A DNA stretch of 64,000 nucleotides from Ectothiorhodospira mobilis (GCF_016584115.1 NZ_NRSK01000006.1:1-64000), one strand, 5' to 3'; counted from the first letter of the stretch, positions 34,391 through 43,640 are shown. The notes: generated by a model not told the origin, from the sequence alone. Made by a program: numbers and translations.

Positions 34391-34774
34391 ATGACCCGAA
34401 TCACCCACAACATCATCCGGATCTTCGGTCCGTTCCGCCGTGCCCCGGCGGGAACCGCCGGTCCGGCCCGGTCCGCCCGGATCGCAGCCCCGGATCCCCA
34501 GGCCGAGGAGGTGACCCGCGCCTGGCGTCGCGGCGCCTTCGGCACGGCGCGCCTCGCCTTCCTGGGCCTGGCGGAGGCATCGCAGATCCGCGTCCTGCAG
34601 TCCATGGAACCCGGCGAACTGCGCCGGCTGGGCAGCGGTCTGCCGGCGGCCACCGTGATCCGCCTCTGCGAGCGGCTGCCGCGGGAGCGGCGGCATCCCC
34701 TGCTGCAGGCCCTGCCGCGACAGCGGCGGCGTGCCCGGGACGGGCTGACGGAGAGGCAGCCCGGTCGTGTCTGA
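34391..34774 (+). CDS. Small protein resembling the MgtE N domain
   Basis: 127 residues, ribosome binding site GGAGGAGAG ahead of ATG 34391. Residues about 53-118 are helical with repeated LP turns (SGLPAATVIRLCERLPRERRHPLLQALP), much like the MgtE cytosolic N domain of the next gene (EDLPKEQVRRLLRLLP). The N-terminal 40 residues are low-complexity, rich in A, P and R. No membrane segment or CBS domain. It precedes the two mgtE genes with 104 bases to the first. It could be a free regulatory domain, or the remnant of a third mgtE copy. Not a recognised family. Confidence 0.65.
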   Translation: MTRITHNIIRIFGPFRRAPAGTAGPARSARIAAPDPQAEEVTRAWRRGAFGTARLAFLGLAEASQIRVLQSMEPGELRRLGSGLPAATVIRLCERLPRERRHPLLQALPRQRRRARDGLTERQPGRV

Positions 34775-34878
34775 GGCGGGGCCATCCCCCCGTCATTCCG
34801 CCGTGGCATTCTGGGACGGGGTTGCCCCGTCCCCGAGGCCCACCCTGAACGCCGCCAGCCCGAATCCGGTACATCGCC

Positions 34879-36234
34879 ATGCCAGCCCCCCACGAACACG
34901 ATCTGGATGTCGTTCTTGAATGCCTGGAGCAGGCCGACCTCACCGGTCTGCGCCAGCGTCTGGATGAGATGCGCATCCAGGACATCGCCCATGTGCTCAT
35001 GGCCCTGGAGCCGGATCCCCGCCGCGAGGTCTTCCGCCTCCTGGCGCCGGGGCGGCGCGTGGATGTGTTCTCCTATCTCGATCCCCATCATCAGCTGCAA
35101 TTGATCGAGCAGATCTCGGCGGCGGAGGGGCGCTTCCTCCTCTCCGAGATGCTGCCGGATGACCTCACCGCCCTGCTGGAGGACCTGCCCAAGGAGCAGG
35201 TGCGCCGCCTGCTGCGGCTGTTGCCGTTCCGTTCCATCCGCCGCGCCCTGACCCTTCTGGGCTACCCGGAGGACAGTTGCGGCCGCCTCATGACCACGGC
35301 GGTGGTGAGCGTGCGTCCGCATTGGAGCATGGCCCGTGCCCTGGAGCACCTGCGGGATCAGGTGGCGGTGGGGGAGGCGGTGAACCTGGTTTATGTCACC
35401 GATGAGGACGGGGTGCTGCAGGGGGTGTTGCCCCTCAAGTATTTCCTCAAGGCGGATCTGGATCGCCCCGTGGAGGGCTTCATGGCCCGCAACCTGGTGT
35501 CCATCCGTGCCGATGAGCCCCAGGAGGAGGCCCTGCGCACCATGCGCCACTACGATCTGCCCGCCCTGCCGGTGGTGGACGAGGCCGGTGAGCTCCTGGG
35601 GGTGATCACCGTGGACGATGTCTTCGACGTGGAGGAGGAGGAAACCACCGAGGACTTCCACCGCATGGGCAGCGTGGGGGCCATGAGCCTGAGCCTGCGG
35701 GATGCCCGCCCCGGGCTGCTCTACCGCAAGCGCATCTTCTGGCTGCTGGTGCTGGTGGCGGTGAACATCCTGGGGGGCATGGTGATCGCCGCCTACGAGG
35801 AGGCCGTCGAGGCGGTGGTGGTGCTGGTGTTCTTCCTGCCTCTGATCATCGCCGGTGGCGGCAATGCCGGGGCCCAGTCGGCCACCCTCATGGTGCGTTC
35901 CCTGGCCACCGGCGAGGTGCGGCCGGGGGACTGGCTGCGCCTCTGGGGGAAGGAACTGGGGGTGGCCGCGGCCCTGGGGGGGACCATGGCCCTCACCGTG
36001 GCGGCCCTGGGGTTCTGGCGCGGCGGGGGGGAGATCGCCCTGGTGGTGTCGCTGGCGATGCTGCTGGTGGTGCTGGTGGGCAGCATGGTGGGTATGATCC
36101 TGCCGTTTGTGCTGTCCCGCCTGAGGCTGGATCCGGCCACCTCCAGCGCCCCGCTGGTGACCTCCATCGCCGACGTGGCGGGGATCTTCATCTATTTCGG
36201 CCTGGCCACGGCCGTGCTGGGCCTGGGTGGCTGA
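34879..36234 (+). CDS. mgtE: Magnesium transporter MgtE, first copy
   Basis: Mg2+ channel/transporter of the inner membrane. 451 residues: N domain of helical LP repeats (about 1-125), two CBS domains (about 130-255), then five membrane segments. The pore motif GGNAGAQ is near residue 326 and the membrane aspartate in TSIADVAGI near 432 aligns with the known Mg2+ site. In studied MgtE proteins, Mg2+ binding to the N and CBS domains closes the channel. The motif has A where copy 2 has S. Second copy follows after 46 bases. Confidence 0.95.
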   Translation: MPAPHEHDLDVVLECLEQADLTGLRQRLDEMRIQDIAHVLMALEPDPRREVFRLLAPGRRVDVFSYLDPHHQLQLIEQISAAEGRFLLSEMLPDDLTALLEDLPKEQVRRLLRLLPFRSIRRALTLLGYPEDSCGRLMTTAVVSVRPHWSMARALEHLRDQVAVGEAVNLVYVTDEDGVLQGVLPLKYFLKADLDRPVEGFMARNLVSIRADEPQEEALRTMRHYDLPALPVVDEAGELLGVITVDDVFDVEEEETTEDFHRMGSVGAMSLSLRDARPGLLYRKRIFWLLVLVAVNILGGMVIAAYEEAVEAVVVLVFFLPLIIAGGGNAGAQSATLMVRSLATGEVRPGDWLRLWGKELGVAAALGGTMALTVAALGFWRGGGEIALVVSLAMLLVVLVGSMVGMILPFVLSRLRLDPATSSAPLVTSIADVAGIFIYFGLATAVLGLGG

Positions 36235-36280
36235 GGGGGCCCCTGGTCCCTGAGAACTCTGGACCCGAGACTGCGGGAAG

Positions 36281-37642
36281 ATGCCGGTGGAGATGATCGA
36301 ACCCCTGGATTTCGATGACCTGAGACGGCGGCTCCGGGAGGAGACGCATGCGGATCTGGCCGCCCTGCTGGAAGGGCTGCAGAACCAGGACGTGGCTGCC
36401 CTTGCGGCCGGGCTCGCTCCGGAGGAGGGGGCCCGGCTGATCCACGCCCTGGCCCCGGAGCGGGCACCGGATGTCTTTTCCTATCTCCCCCTGGAGCAGC
36501 AGCGGGGGCTGCTGGGGATCCTGAACGACGACGAACGGACCCGGATCCTGGCGCGGGTCTCCTTTGACGATGTGGCGGCCCTGCTGGACGGCCTGCCGGA
36601 GACGGAGACCGAGGCCCTGCTGACGCTGCTGCCGGGGGATCGACGGCGCCTGGTGCGCCAGTTGCTGTCCTATCCCCGGGAGAGCGCGGGCCGGCGCATG
36701 ACCCCGGGTTTTCTGGCGGTGCGTCCCGACTGGACCCTGGGCCGGGCCCTGGATCACCTGCGCAGCGAGTTCGAACACAGCGAGACCGTCAATGTGGTCC
36801 TGGTCACCGATGACGCGGGGCATCTCCTGGGCACGGTCCGGCTCCGGGATCTGCTGGTGGGATCGCCGCGGCGGCGGGTGGACAGCCTGCTGCAGGAGGA
36901 GGTGATCTCCACCCGGGTGGATACGGACCAGGAGGAGGCGGCCTGGCTGATCCGCCATTACGACCTGGAGGTCCTGCCGGTGGTGGATGCACGGGATGTG
37001 CTGGTGGGGATCCTCACCGTGGACGATGTCATGGATGTGGTCACCGAGGAGACCACGGAGGACTTTCTGCGCATGGGCAGTGTCGGGCCCATCGCCCCGG
37101 GGCTGAAGGAGGCCGCCCTGGGACTGCTTTACCGGAAACGCGTGGGATGGCTGGTCATCCTGGTGTTCGTGAACCTGGTCAGCGGGGCGGTGATCTCCCT
37201 GTTCGAGCGTTCCATCGAGGCGGTGGTGGCCCTGGTGTTCTTCCTGCCCCTGGTGATCGCCACCGGTGGCAACGCCGGTTCCCAGACCTCGACCCTGTTG
37301 GTGCGGTCCCTGGCCACGGGGGAGGTCCAGTCCCGTGACTGGCTGCGTCTGCTGGGCAAGGAGTTGCTGGTCTCCGGCGCCCTGGGGCTGACCCTGGGGG
37401 CGGCGGTGTGGCTGGCGGCGGTGTGGCTGGCCGGACCCCAGGTGGGGCTGGCGGTGGCCGTGGCCATGGTGCTGGTGGTGGTCCTGGGCAGTATGGTGGG
37501 TCTGCTGCTGCCGCTGGTGCTGACCCGCCTGAGACTGGATCCGGCCACGGCCAGCGCGCCGCTGGTGACGTCCATCTCCGACGTGGGGGGGATTTTGCTC
37601 TATTTCGCCGTGGCCACAGCAATCCTGGCCTTCGGCGGATAG
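36281..37642 (+). CDS. mgtE: Magnesium transporter MgtE, second copy
   Basis: 453-residue MgtE with the same layout as its upstream neighbour: helical N domain, CBS pair (VTDDAGHLLGTVRL; VVDARDVLVGILTVDDVMDV) and five membrane segments with GGNAGSQ near residue 329 and TSISDVGGI near 431. The two proteins are clearly similar end to end, but differ at many positions, so the duplication is not recent. Start is either ATG 36281 or ATG 36293 (MIEPLDFDDL), the latter preceded by GGTGGAG. Followed by a large inverted repeat. Confidence 0.95.
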   Translation: MPVEMIEPLDFDDLRRRLREETHADLAALLEGLQNQDVAALAAGLAPEEGARLIHALAPERAPDVFSYLPLEQQRGLLGILNDDERTRILARVSFDDVAALLDGLPETETEALLTLLPGDRRRLVRQLLSYPRESAGRRMTPGFLAVRPDWTLGRALDHLRSEFEHSETVNVVLVTDDAGHLLGTVRLRDLLVGSPRRRVDSLLQEEVISTRVDTDQEEAAWLIRHYDLEVLPVVDARDVLVGILTVDDVMDVVTEETTEDFLRMGSVGPIAPGLKEAALGLLYRKRVGWLVILVFVNLVSGAVISLFERSIEAVVALVFFLPLVIATGGNAGSQTSTLLVRSLATGEVQSRDWLRLLGKELLVSGALGLTLGAAVWLAAVWLAGPQVGLAVAVAMVLVVVLGSMVGLLLPLVLTRLRLDPATASAPLVTSISDVGGILLYFAVATAILAFGG

Positions 37643-37647
37643 TCCGG

Positions 37648-37862
37648 TGCAGCGCCCCCGCGCAGGGGGCCCTCGGGCGGCGGGTGTGCCTTTTGGCCGG
37701 CACGGTCGAGCCGGGTCCCTTCCAGCGGGTCGCCGTGAATACCTCCCTGTAGGCTCGCGCGCCGCATCCCTGCGGCGCACGCCCGCTTCCAGGGACCCGG
37801 CTCGACCTCCTATCCTACGGCACGATCCGCCCTTAAAGGGGCCCCTGCGCGGGGGCGCTGCA
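37648..37862. repeat. Nested inverted repeat, possible MITE-like intergenic element
   Basis: Three nested pairs: a perfect 21-bp outer pair (37648-37668 with 37842-37862), a perfect 17-bp inner pair (37704-37720 with 37791-37807) and an apex hairpin of 7 bp (37759-37765 with 37772-37778). No open frame inside looks coding. It lies between the ends of mgtE and the PfkB kinase gene, which converge. Short GTGAATACCTCCCTGTAGGC at 37735-37754 is reminiscent of intergenic repeats in other gammaproteobacteria (from memory). Confidence 0.85.
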
Positions 37863-37867
37863 TCTGG

Positions 37868-37903
37868 GGGGAGATGCCCCGGCCATGCCGGGGACACCTC
37901 CCC
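37868..37903. terminator. Hairpin before the PfkB-kinase stop
   Basis: Outer 6-bp pair (37868-37873 with 37898-37903) and inner perfect 7-bp stem with CAT loop (37877-37883, 37887-37893), separated by small internal loops. It sits between convergent genes; no T run on either strand, so termination may depend on Rho. Confidence 0.45.
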
Positions 37904-37910
37904 TTGGACA

Positions 37911-38843
37911 TTACATCTCGCGGCCGAAGGCCTCCTTGAAGCGGGCCTCGATGTCGGCGCGGCTGGGGGCGTGGTTCTGCGGCCCCAGGTGCTCGATCTT
38001 GATGGCCCCCATGAGGGAGGCAACCCGGCCCGTGGTCTCCCAGTCCAGGCCGTTGAGCAGGCCCCAGAGCAGGCCGGCGCGGTAGGCATCGCCGCAGCCC
38101 GTGGGGTCCTTGATGCCCTGGATGGGGGCGGAGGGGATCTGGATCTGCTGGCCATCGGTGTAGATGGTGGAGCCATCGCCCCCGCGGGTGATGATCAGGG
38201 CCTTCACGTGCTGGGCCAGCTCTTCATGACTCCAGCCGGTGCGCTCGCTCATGAGCTGGGCCTCGTAGTCGTTCAGGGTGACGTAGGTGGCCTGTTCCAC
38301 GAAGCGGCGCAGGTCATCGCCATCGAACATGGGCATGCCCTGGCCCGGGTCGAAGATGAAGGGGATCCCCGCCTCGGCGAACTGCTGGGCGTGCTGGATC
38401 ATGCCGTCGCGGCCGTCGGGGGAGACGATGCCCAGGGTGATGCCGCTGGCATCGGCCACCCGGTTGCGGTGGGATTCCCCCATGGCCCCCGGATGGAAGG
38501 CGGTGATCTGGTTGTCGTCCTGGTCGGTGGTGATGAAGGCCTGGCCGGTGTAGTGCTCCGGCACCACCGTGATGTGCTTCTGGCTGATGCCGCACTTGTC
38601 CAGCCACTCGGCATAGGGATCGAAATCGGCGCCGACGGTGGCCATGGGGACGGGATCCCCCCCCAGAAGCTTCAGGTTATAGGCAATGTTGCCGGCGCAT
38701 CCGCCGAATTCCCGCCGCATCGCCGGGACCAGGAAGGACACGTTGAGCATGTGCACCTTGTCCGGGAGGATGTGGTTCTTGAAGCGGTCGGGGAAGACCA
38801 TGATGGTGTCGAAGGCGTAGGAACCGCAGATGAGAGCAGACAT
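37911..38843 (-). CDS. PfkB-family carbohydrate/nucleoside kinase
   Basis: 310-residue ribokinase-fold kinase. N-terminal part SALICGSYAFDTIMVF and GGCAGNIAYNLKLLG (the substrate-binding GGxxxN region), and the ATP/anion-hole motif DPTGCGDAYRAGLLWG with the catalytic aspartate near residue 252. Relatives are annotated as adenosine kinases or sugar kinases; substrate cannot be fixed from sequence. Clear ribosome binding site AGGAGA five bases before ATG. Divergent from the hemolysin III-family gene across a 302-base gap. Confidence 0.9.
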   Translation of the reverse strand: MSALICGSYAFDTIMVFPDRFKNHILPDKVHMLNVSFLVPAMRREFGGCAGNIAYNLKLLGGDPVPMATVGADFDPYAEWLDKCGISQKHITVVPEHYTGQAFITTDQDDNQITAFHPGAMGESHRNRVADASGITLGIVSPDGRDGMIQHAQQFAEAGIPFIFDPGQGMPMFDGDDLRRFVEQATYVTLNDYEAQLMSERTGWSHEELAQHVKALIITRGGDGSTIYTDGQQIQIPSAPIQGIKDPTGCGDAYRAGLLWGLLNGLDWETTGRVASLMGAIKIEHLGPQNHAPSRADIEARFKEAFGREM

Positions 38844-39145
38844 TGGATCTCCTGACGTGGGTTGGAATCGGACGGGCGCCCGGGGTAACGGCCCGGGGCC
38901 GGTGTGATGCGCTCCGCCGGCATCGGTCGGGCCCTGTCATGGCCCGGTGTGCATGAGGCGTTGCCGGGGGAGGATGCGGATGCCGCGGGTCCGCCGCCGC
39001 AGTTCGGGGGCGCCCGGAGGTGTTGCAGGGGGCACATGATAGAGGTCTTGGCGGTCAATTGCGAATCCGGAGCCGGCGGGTGTATGTTCATACGGCCGCT
39101 GCAGGCCTGAGCGGCCAACCTGAACCAGGCGGGAGAAGCGCACCC
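38844..39145. promoter_or_regulatory. 302-base divergent intergenic region
   Basis: Contains no credible gene. A candidate promoter for the + strand gene is TTGCGA (39059-39064), 18-base spacer, TATGTT (39083-39088); the -10 lies within a 5-bp dyad GTATG-TT-CATAC (39082-39093), a possible operator. No convincing minus-strand promoter for the kinase gene was seen. Confidence 0.45.
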
Positions 39146-39808
39146 ATGATGGCGTCCACGGAAGCCTTCCCTGAACGTCCCTATACCCGGGGCGAGGAGC
39201 TGGCCAATACCTTCAGCCACGGACTGGCCCTGCTGGCGGCGCTGGCGGGGATCCCCTTCCTGCTGCTGGAGGCGGTGCACACCGGCAGCCCCGGGTTTGT
39301 CGTGGGGGTGGCGATCTTTTCCGCCACCATGGTCCTGCTCTACCTGGCCTCCACCCTCTATCACGCCGTGCCGCCGGCGGGCCGGGCCAAGCGGGTCTTC
39401 CGCGTCCTGGATCACTCGGCCATCTTCCTGCTCATCGCCGGCACCTATACCCCCTTCACCCTGGGGATCCTGGGCGGTCCCTGGGGGTGGACCCTGTTCG
39501 GTCTGGTATGGACCCTGGCGGGCCTGGGGGTGCTGCTCAAGTCCTTCAACGGCATCCCCCACCCGGTGCTCTCCACCGGGCTCTACCTGCTCATGGGCTG
39601 GCTGGTGCTCATCGCCATCGTGCCCCTCTACCGGCTCATGCCCATGCCGGGTCTGCTCTGGCTGCTGGCGGGTGGGCTGGCCTACACCGGTGGGGTGATC
39701 TTCTTCGCCCTGGACCGGTTCCTGCCCTACGGCCACTTCGTCTGGCACCTGTTCGTCATGGCCGGCACGGTGTGCCACTACTTCGCGGTGCTCTGGTACG
39801 GGGCCTGA
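39146..39808 (+). CDS. Hemolysin III-family membrane protein (PAQR-like)
   Basis: 220 residues with seven hydrophobic segments. Family motifs: STLYHAV near residue 68, DHSAIFLLIAGTYTP near 90 and HFVWHLFVMAGTVCHYF at the end, whose Ser/Asp/His positions are thought to hold a metal in the CREST/PAQR superfamily. The E. coli relative (YqfA/TrhA) affects membrane energetics; no hemolytic role is implied here. The start follows GGGAGAAG. Its last 31 bases overlap the end of the convergent gene. Confidence 0.9.
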   Translation: MMASTEAFPERPYTRGEELANTFSHGLALLAALAGIPFLLLEAVHTGSPGFVVGVAIFSATMVLLYLASTLYHAVPPAGRAKRVFRVLDHSAIFLLIAGTYTPFTLGILGGPWGWTLFGLVWTLAGLGVLLKSFNGIPHPVLSTGLYLLMGWLVLIAIVPLYRLMPMPGLLWLLAGGLAYTGGVIFFALDRFLPYGHFVWHLFVMAGTVCHYFAVLWYGA

Positions 39809-40806
39809 TCCCCCTCTCCGGTCACCGGCACGGGGCAGGTTGGCAGGGAAGGGCAGGGGGCAGGGCCCATTGCCTCCCCGGTGCCCTGCAGCGCCGCCCG
39901 GGTCTGGCGATACACCGGATCCGTCGGTGCCAGCATCAGGGCGCAGCCCACCGCCTGCCGCGCCGTTTGCGGGCAGCCGGACGTCTGCAGGGCGTGGGCC
40001 AGATTGTTCCAGGCGGCGGCGGTCGCCGGGGCGCGCCGGATGAGTTGCCGGTAGGCCGCCACGGCTGCCGTGGGGCGCTCCAGCGCGTGGAAGGCGTTGC
40101 CCAGGGCGAACCAGGCCGCGGTCTCCCCGGGCCACCGGGACACGGCGGCGGCATAGGCCCGCAGGGCCTCCCGGCGATGGTTCGTCTCCTCCAGTTCCAG
40201 GGCCGCCCGAAGCCAGGATAGGGGGTGGGCGGAGGCGGGGGGGGAGCCCGGATCCCGGATCACGATCCCCCATCCCCCACCCCGTTGCCAGGTGCGCTCG
40301 AAGGTGGACAGGGACATGACGTGACGGCGGCGCGTGCCGGAGCGCAGGAGGATGTGGCTCCGGTCCAGGTCGTAGCCCACCACCACGGCATAATGCCAGC
40401 GGGGCAGGATGTTCAGCCCCAGGTTCTGCAGCACCAGTACCGGCTCGCCGGCGGCCACCTCCGCCAGCAGCGCCTCCAGGCGGGGGGGGAGCGGATAGGG
40501 CACCAGCCCCCGGGCGCGCACGGCGGCCCGGATCTCCGCCTGCAGGCTGCCCCGCCGGCCGGGGACATAGATCTCCCCCCGCAGGGTGCCGGGGTCCGCC
40601 GTCCGGCCCCGGGCCTGCAGCACGGTGGCCAGGGCGGCGGGCCCGCACTGGTAACGCTCCTGGGGGTGGAAGGGGATCTGTTCCAGTTCCACCGCCGTCG
40701 GCAGATCCCGGGGCGGGCCCTGCCGTAGCAGGTGGGTCTGGGGGGCCGTGGTGCAGCCGGCCAGCAGCAGCACGGCCATCGGGATCAGGGCCCGCAGGCC
40801 GGTCAA
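39778..40806 (-). CDS. PA2778-family lipoprotein: C39-like cysteine peptidase with TPRs
   Basis: 342 residues from a TTG start at 40806, which has GGGAGAG upstream and gives a lipoprotein signal MTGLRALIPMAVLLLAGC; the first in-frame ATG (40779) would leave too short a signal. Residues about 45-190 are a C39-like papain-fold domain with Cys in ERYQCGPAALATVL and His in HYAVVVGYDLD; residues about 200-310 are TPR-like repeats. Substrate unknown. Follows the PA2779-type gene by 25 bases, the same pairing as in Pseudomonas. Ends inside the 3' end of the opposite gene. Confidence 0.88.
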   Translation of the reverse strand: MTGLRALIPMAVLLLAGCTTAPQTHLLRQGPPRDLPTAVELEQIPFHPQERYQCGPAALATVLQARGRTADPGTLRGEIYVPGRRGSLQAEIRAAVRARGLVPYPLPPRLEALLAEVAAGEPVLVLQNLGLNILPRWHYAVVVGYDLDRSHILLRSGTRRRHVMSLSTFERTWQRGGGWGIVIRDPGSPPASAHPLSWLRAALELEETNHRREALRAYAAAVSRWPGETAAWFALGNAFHALERPTAAVAAYRQLIRRAPATAAAWNNLAHALQTSGCPQTARQAVGCALMLAPTDPVYRQTRAALQGTGEAMGPAPCPSLPTCPVPVTGEGDQAPYQSTAK

Positions 40807-40831
40807 ACCGGCTCTCCCGCGATGCTGCGGG

Positions 40832-41230
40832 TCAGTCCACCGGGCGCACGAAGGGGAAGATGTCCGTGGCGCCGATGACATCCGTGATGATGAACACCAC
40901 GAAGATGAAGGCGGCCACCCCCAGGACGCTGGAGCCCCCGGCGGGCATCTCCTCCATGCGGCGGTTGAGTTCGGCCACCTCGGCATCGCTCAGCCGGGCG
41001 ACCCGCTCCGCGGCCCGGTCGGGATCGACCCCCAGGGCGGACAGCTGTTCGCGCACCGCCTCCCGATCCAGGGCCTGCAGCAACTGCGCCCGTTCCCAGC
41101 GGGCCTCTTCGTCCTGCAGCATCTGTCCGGTCCCCACCATGGCCGCATGCACGGGGGCAAAGACCAGGGGCAGCGCAGTGAGCAGGCAGACGAGGGCGGC
41201 GGCCCATCGGGTCTTGGGTCTCGGGGTCAT
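40832..41230 (-). CDS. PA2779-family small membrane protein
   Basis: 132 residues: a signal or membrane segment (about 9-30), a helical middle (RWERAQLLQALDREAVREQLSALGVDPDRAAERVARLSD) and a C-terminal membrane segment (VLGVAAFIFVVFIITDVIG) before FPFVRPVD. GAGGAGA before ATG 41230 supports the start. Family members are paired with the PA2778-type peptidase as here. Function unknown; a peptidase-substrate or partner role is a guess from the pairing. Confidence 0.88.
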   Translation of the reverse strand: MTPRPKTRWAAALVCLLTALPLVFAPVHAAMVGTGQMLQDEEARWERAQLLQALDREAVREQLSALGVDPDRAAERVARLSDAEVAELNRRMEEMPAGGSSVLGVAAFIFVVFIITDVIGATDIFPFVRPVD

Positions 41231-41287
41231 GGCATCGTTCTCCTCTGGCGTTCGGGGGTCCTTGGGATGGATGTCGCTTCGCTGGGT

Positions 41288-41316
41288 ATTGTTGTCTTTG
41301 GGCCGTGGCGGGTCAA
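41288..41316 (-). promoter_or_regulatory. Predicted promoter of the PA2779/PA2778 pair
   Basis: On the minus strand, TTGACC (bases 41311-41316) and AACAAT (41288-41293) lie 17 bases apart, matching the -35 and -10 consensus in 5 and 4 of 6 positions. Start near 41281 would give a leader of about 50 bases with the GAGGAGA site. Confidence 0.55.
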
Positions 41317-41410
41317 TCGACGCGGCGCACACCCCGGGGGCATGCGCCGCACTTGCGCCCCCGGGACCGCCCCCCTAGGCTGACACGGCGCAAGAGTCGG
41401 GGGGCGGGGT

Positions 41411-42709
41411 ATGCACAAGGCCGAGCGGCGGGAGATCCTGGGCTGGGCGATGTACGATTTCGCCAGCCAGGCCTACACCCTGCTGATCATCACTGTCATC
41501 TTCGGTGACCTGTTCACGCGGGTGATCGTGGGGGATGCGGCCAACGACTATCGCCTGGGCAATCTGCTGTGGAGTCTGTCCCTGGCCGCCAGCTATCTCC
41601 TGGTGGTGCTCACCGGGCCCCTGGCCGGGGCCATCATGGACTTCTCCGCCGCCCGCAAGCGGTTCCTCTTTGGCAGCTATGCCCTGAGCGTGGTGTCCAC
41701 GGCCCTGTTGTACTGCGTCGCCCCCGGCTGGGTCTGGCTGGGGGTGGTGCTGATCATCGTTTCCAACTTCGCCTTCTCCATGGGGGAGGCCTTTATCGCC
41801 AGCTTCCTGCCGGATCTTGGGCCCCCGGAGGCCCTGGGGCGCATCTCCGGCTTCGGCTGGGCTATGGGCTACCTGGGGGGGCTTCTGGCCACCGCCTTTG
41901 CCCTGGCGGTGCTGGGGGAGGTGAGCGCAGAGAATTTCGACCGGGTGCGCTGGGTGGGGCCCTTCGCTGCGCTCTTTTTGCTGTTGGCGGCCCTGCCCAC
42001 CTTCCTCTGGCTGCGGGAGCGGGGCCGGGGGCGGCGGCTGGGACATCTGCGTGCCTATGTGATCATGGGCCGGCGGCGCGTGCGCAGGACGGTGAAGGCC
42101 CTGGGCCACCGGCGCGACCTGGGGGTACTGCTGCTGTCGGTCTTCTTTGCCATGGCCGCCATCTATATCATTATTGCCTTTACCTTCATCTACGGGGCCC
42201 AGGTGATCCGCTGGGACGAGTCCGTGCGGGTGACCATGTTTGTCATCGTCCAGATCACCGCCGCTGCCGGGGCCCTGGGCTTTGGACATCTGCAGGACCG
42301 TCTGGGGGCCCGGCGCATCTATCTGGCCACCCTGGTCCTGTGGATGCTGGCGGTGGGGCTGATCTTCCTGACCCCCTGGCTGGGGCACCGGCTGGGGGTG
42401 GAGGGGCAGCATGTCTTCCTGGTGGTGGGCGCCCTGGCGGGGGCCTGCCTGGGGGCGACACAGTCCGCCGGCCGCACGCTGGTGGGACTCATGGCCCCGG
42501 CGGGCCGGGTGGCGGAGTGCTTCGGCTTCTGGGGGGTGTCGGCCAAGGCCGCCGCCATCCTGGGCCTGGTGGCGGTGGGGGTGCTGCAGGCCCTGGTGGG
42601 GCTGCAGCTGTCTATCCTGCTGTGCATCGTCCTGTTCGCCCTGGCCTTCTGGGTGGGCCTGGCCCTGGAGGATCCCGGCCCGGAGCGGAGCGTGGCCGAT
42701 GCCCCGTAA
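41411..42709 (+). CDS. MFS transporter, UMF1/Atg22-like
   Basis: 432-residue major facilitator with about 12 membrane segments. The N-terminus (EILGWAMYDFASQAYTLLIITVIFGDLF) is the signature of the UMF1 family related to fungal Atg22 vacuolar effluxers; YDFASQ and SNFAFSMGEAFIASFLPDL are characteristic. Substrate unknown, amino-acid efflux being only the family guess. A weak promoter, TTGCGC-17-TAGGCT (41353-41381), is upstream. coaD follows after 30 bases. Confidence 0.9.
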   Translation: MHKAERREILGWAMYDFASQAYTLLIITVIFGDLFTRVIVGDAANDYRLGNLLWSLSLAASYLLVVLTGPLAGAIMDFSAARKRFLFGSYALSVVSTALLYCVAPGWVWLGVVLIIVSNFAFSMGEAFIASFLPDLGPPEALGRISGFGWAMGYLGGLLATAFALAVLGEVSAENFDRVRWVGPFAALFLLLAALPTFLWLRERGRGRRLGHLRAYVIMGRRRVRRTVKALGHRRDLGVLLLSVFFAMAAIYIIIAFTFIYGAQVIRWDESVRVTMFVIVQITAAAGALGFGHLQDRLGARRIYLATLVLWMLAVGLIFLTPWLGHRLGVEGQHVFLVVGALAGACLGATQSAGRTLVGLMAPAGRVAECFGFWGVSAKAAAILGLVAVGVLQALVGLQLSILLCIVLFALAFWVGLALEDPGPERSVADAP

Positions 42710-43219
<510 letters not shown>

Positions 43220-43336
43220 CATGGGCGGCTGTCCGCCGGGGCGGTGTTGTTCAGGACGGGCAACGGTCACGGACCGCCTGTCCGCCGCCGGCCGCTCGAC
43301 CCGATACGGATCTGGAACCAGATCTTGACGAGATGA

Positions 43337-43609
<273 letters not shown>

Positions 43610-43640
43610 CGCATTTGCCGGCGATCACCGCAGGATGCAT

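Noticed and set aside
37643-37910. An insertion sequence with terminal repeats
   Set aside because: The inverted repeats enclose only about 170 bp without a transposase; no target duplication could be recognised, so it was called a repeat only.
39020-39145. N-terminal extension of the hemolysin III-like protein
   Set aside because: The frame is open upstream, but the family starts near ATG 39146, which has a ribosome binding site, and the extension overlaps the predicted promoter.
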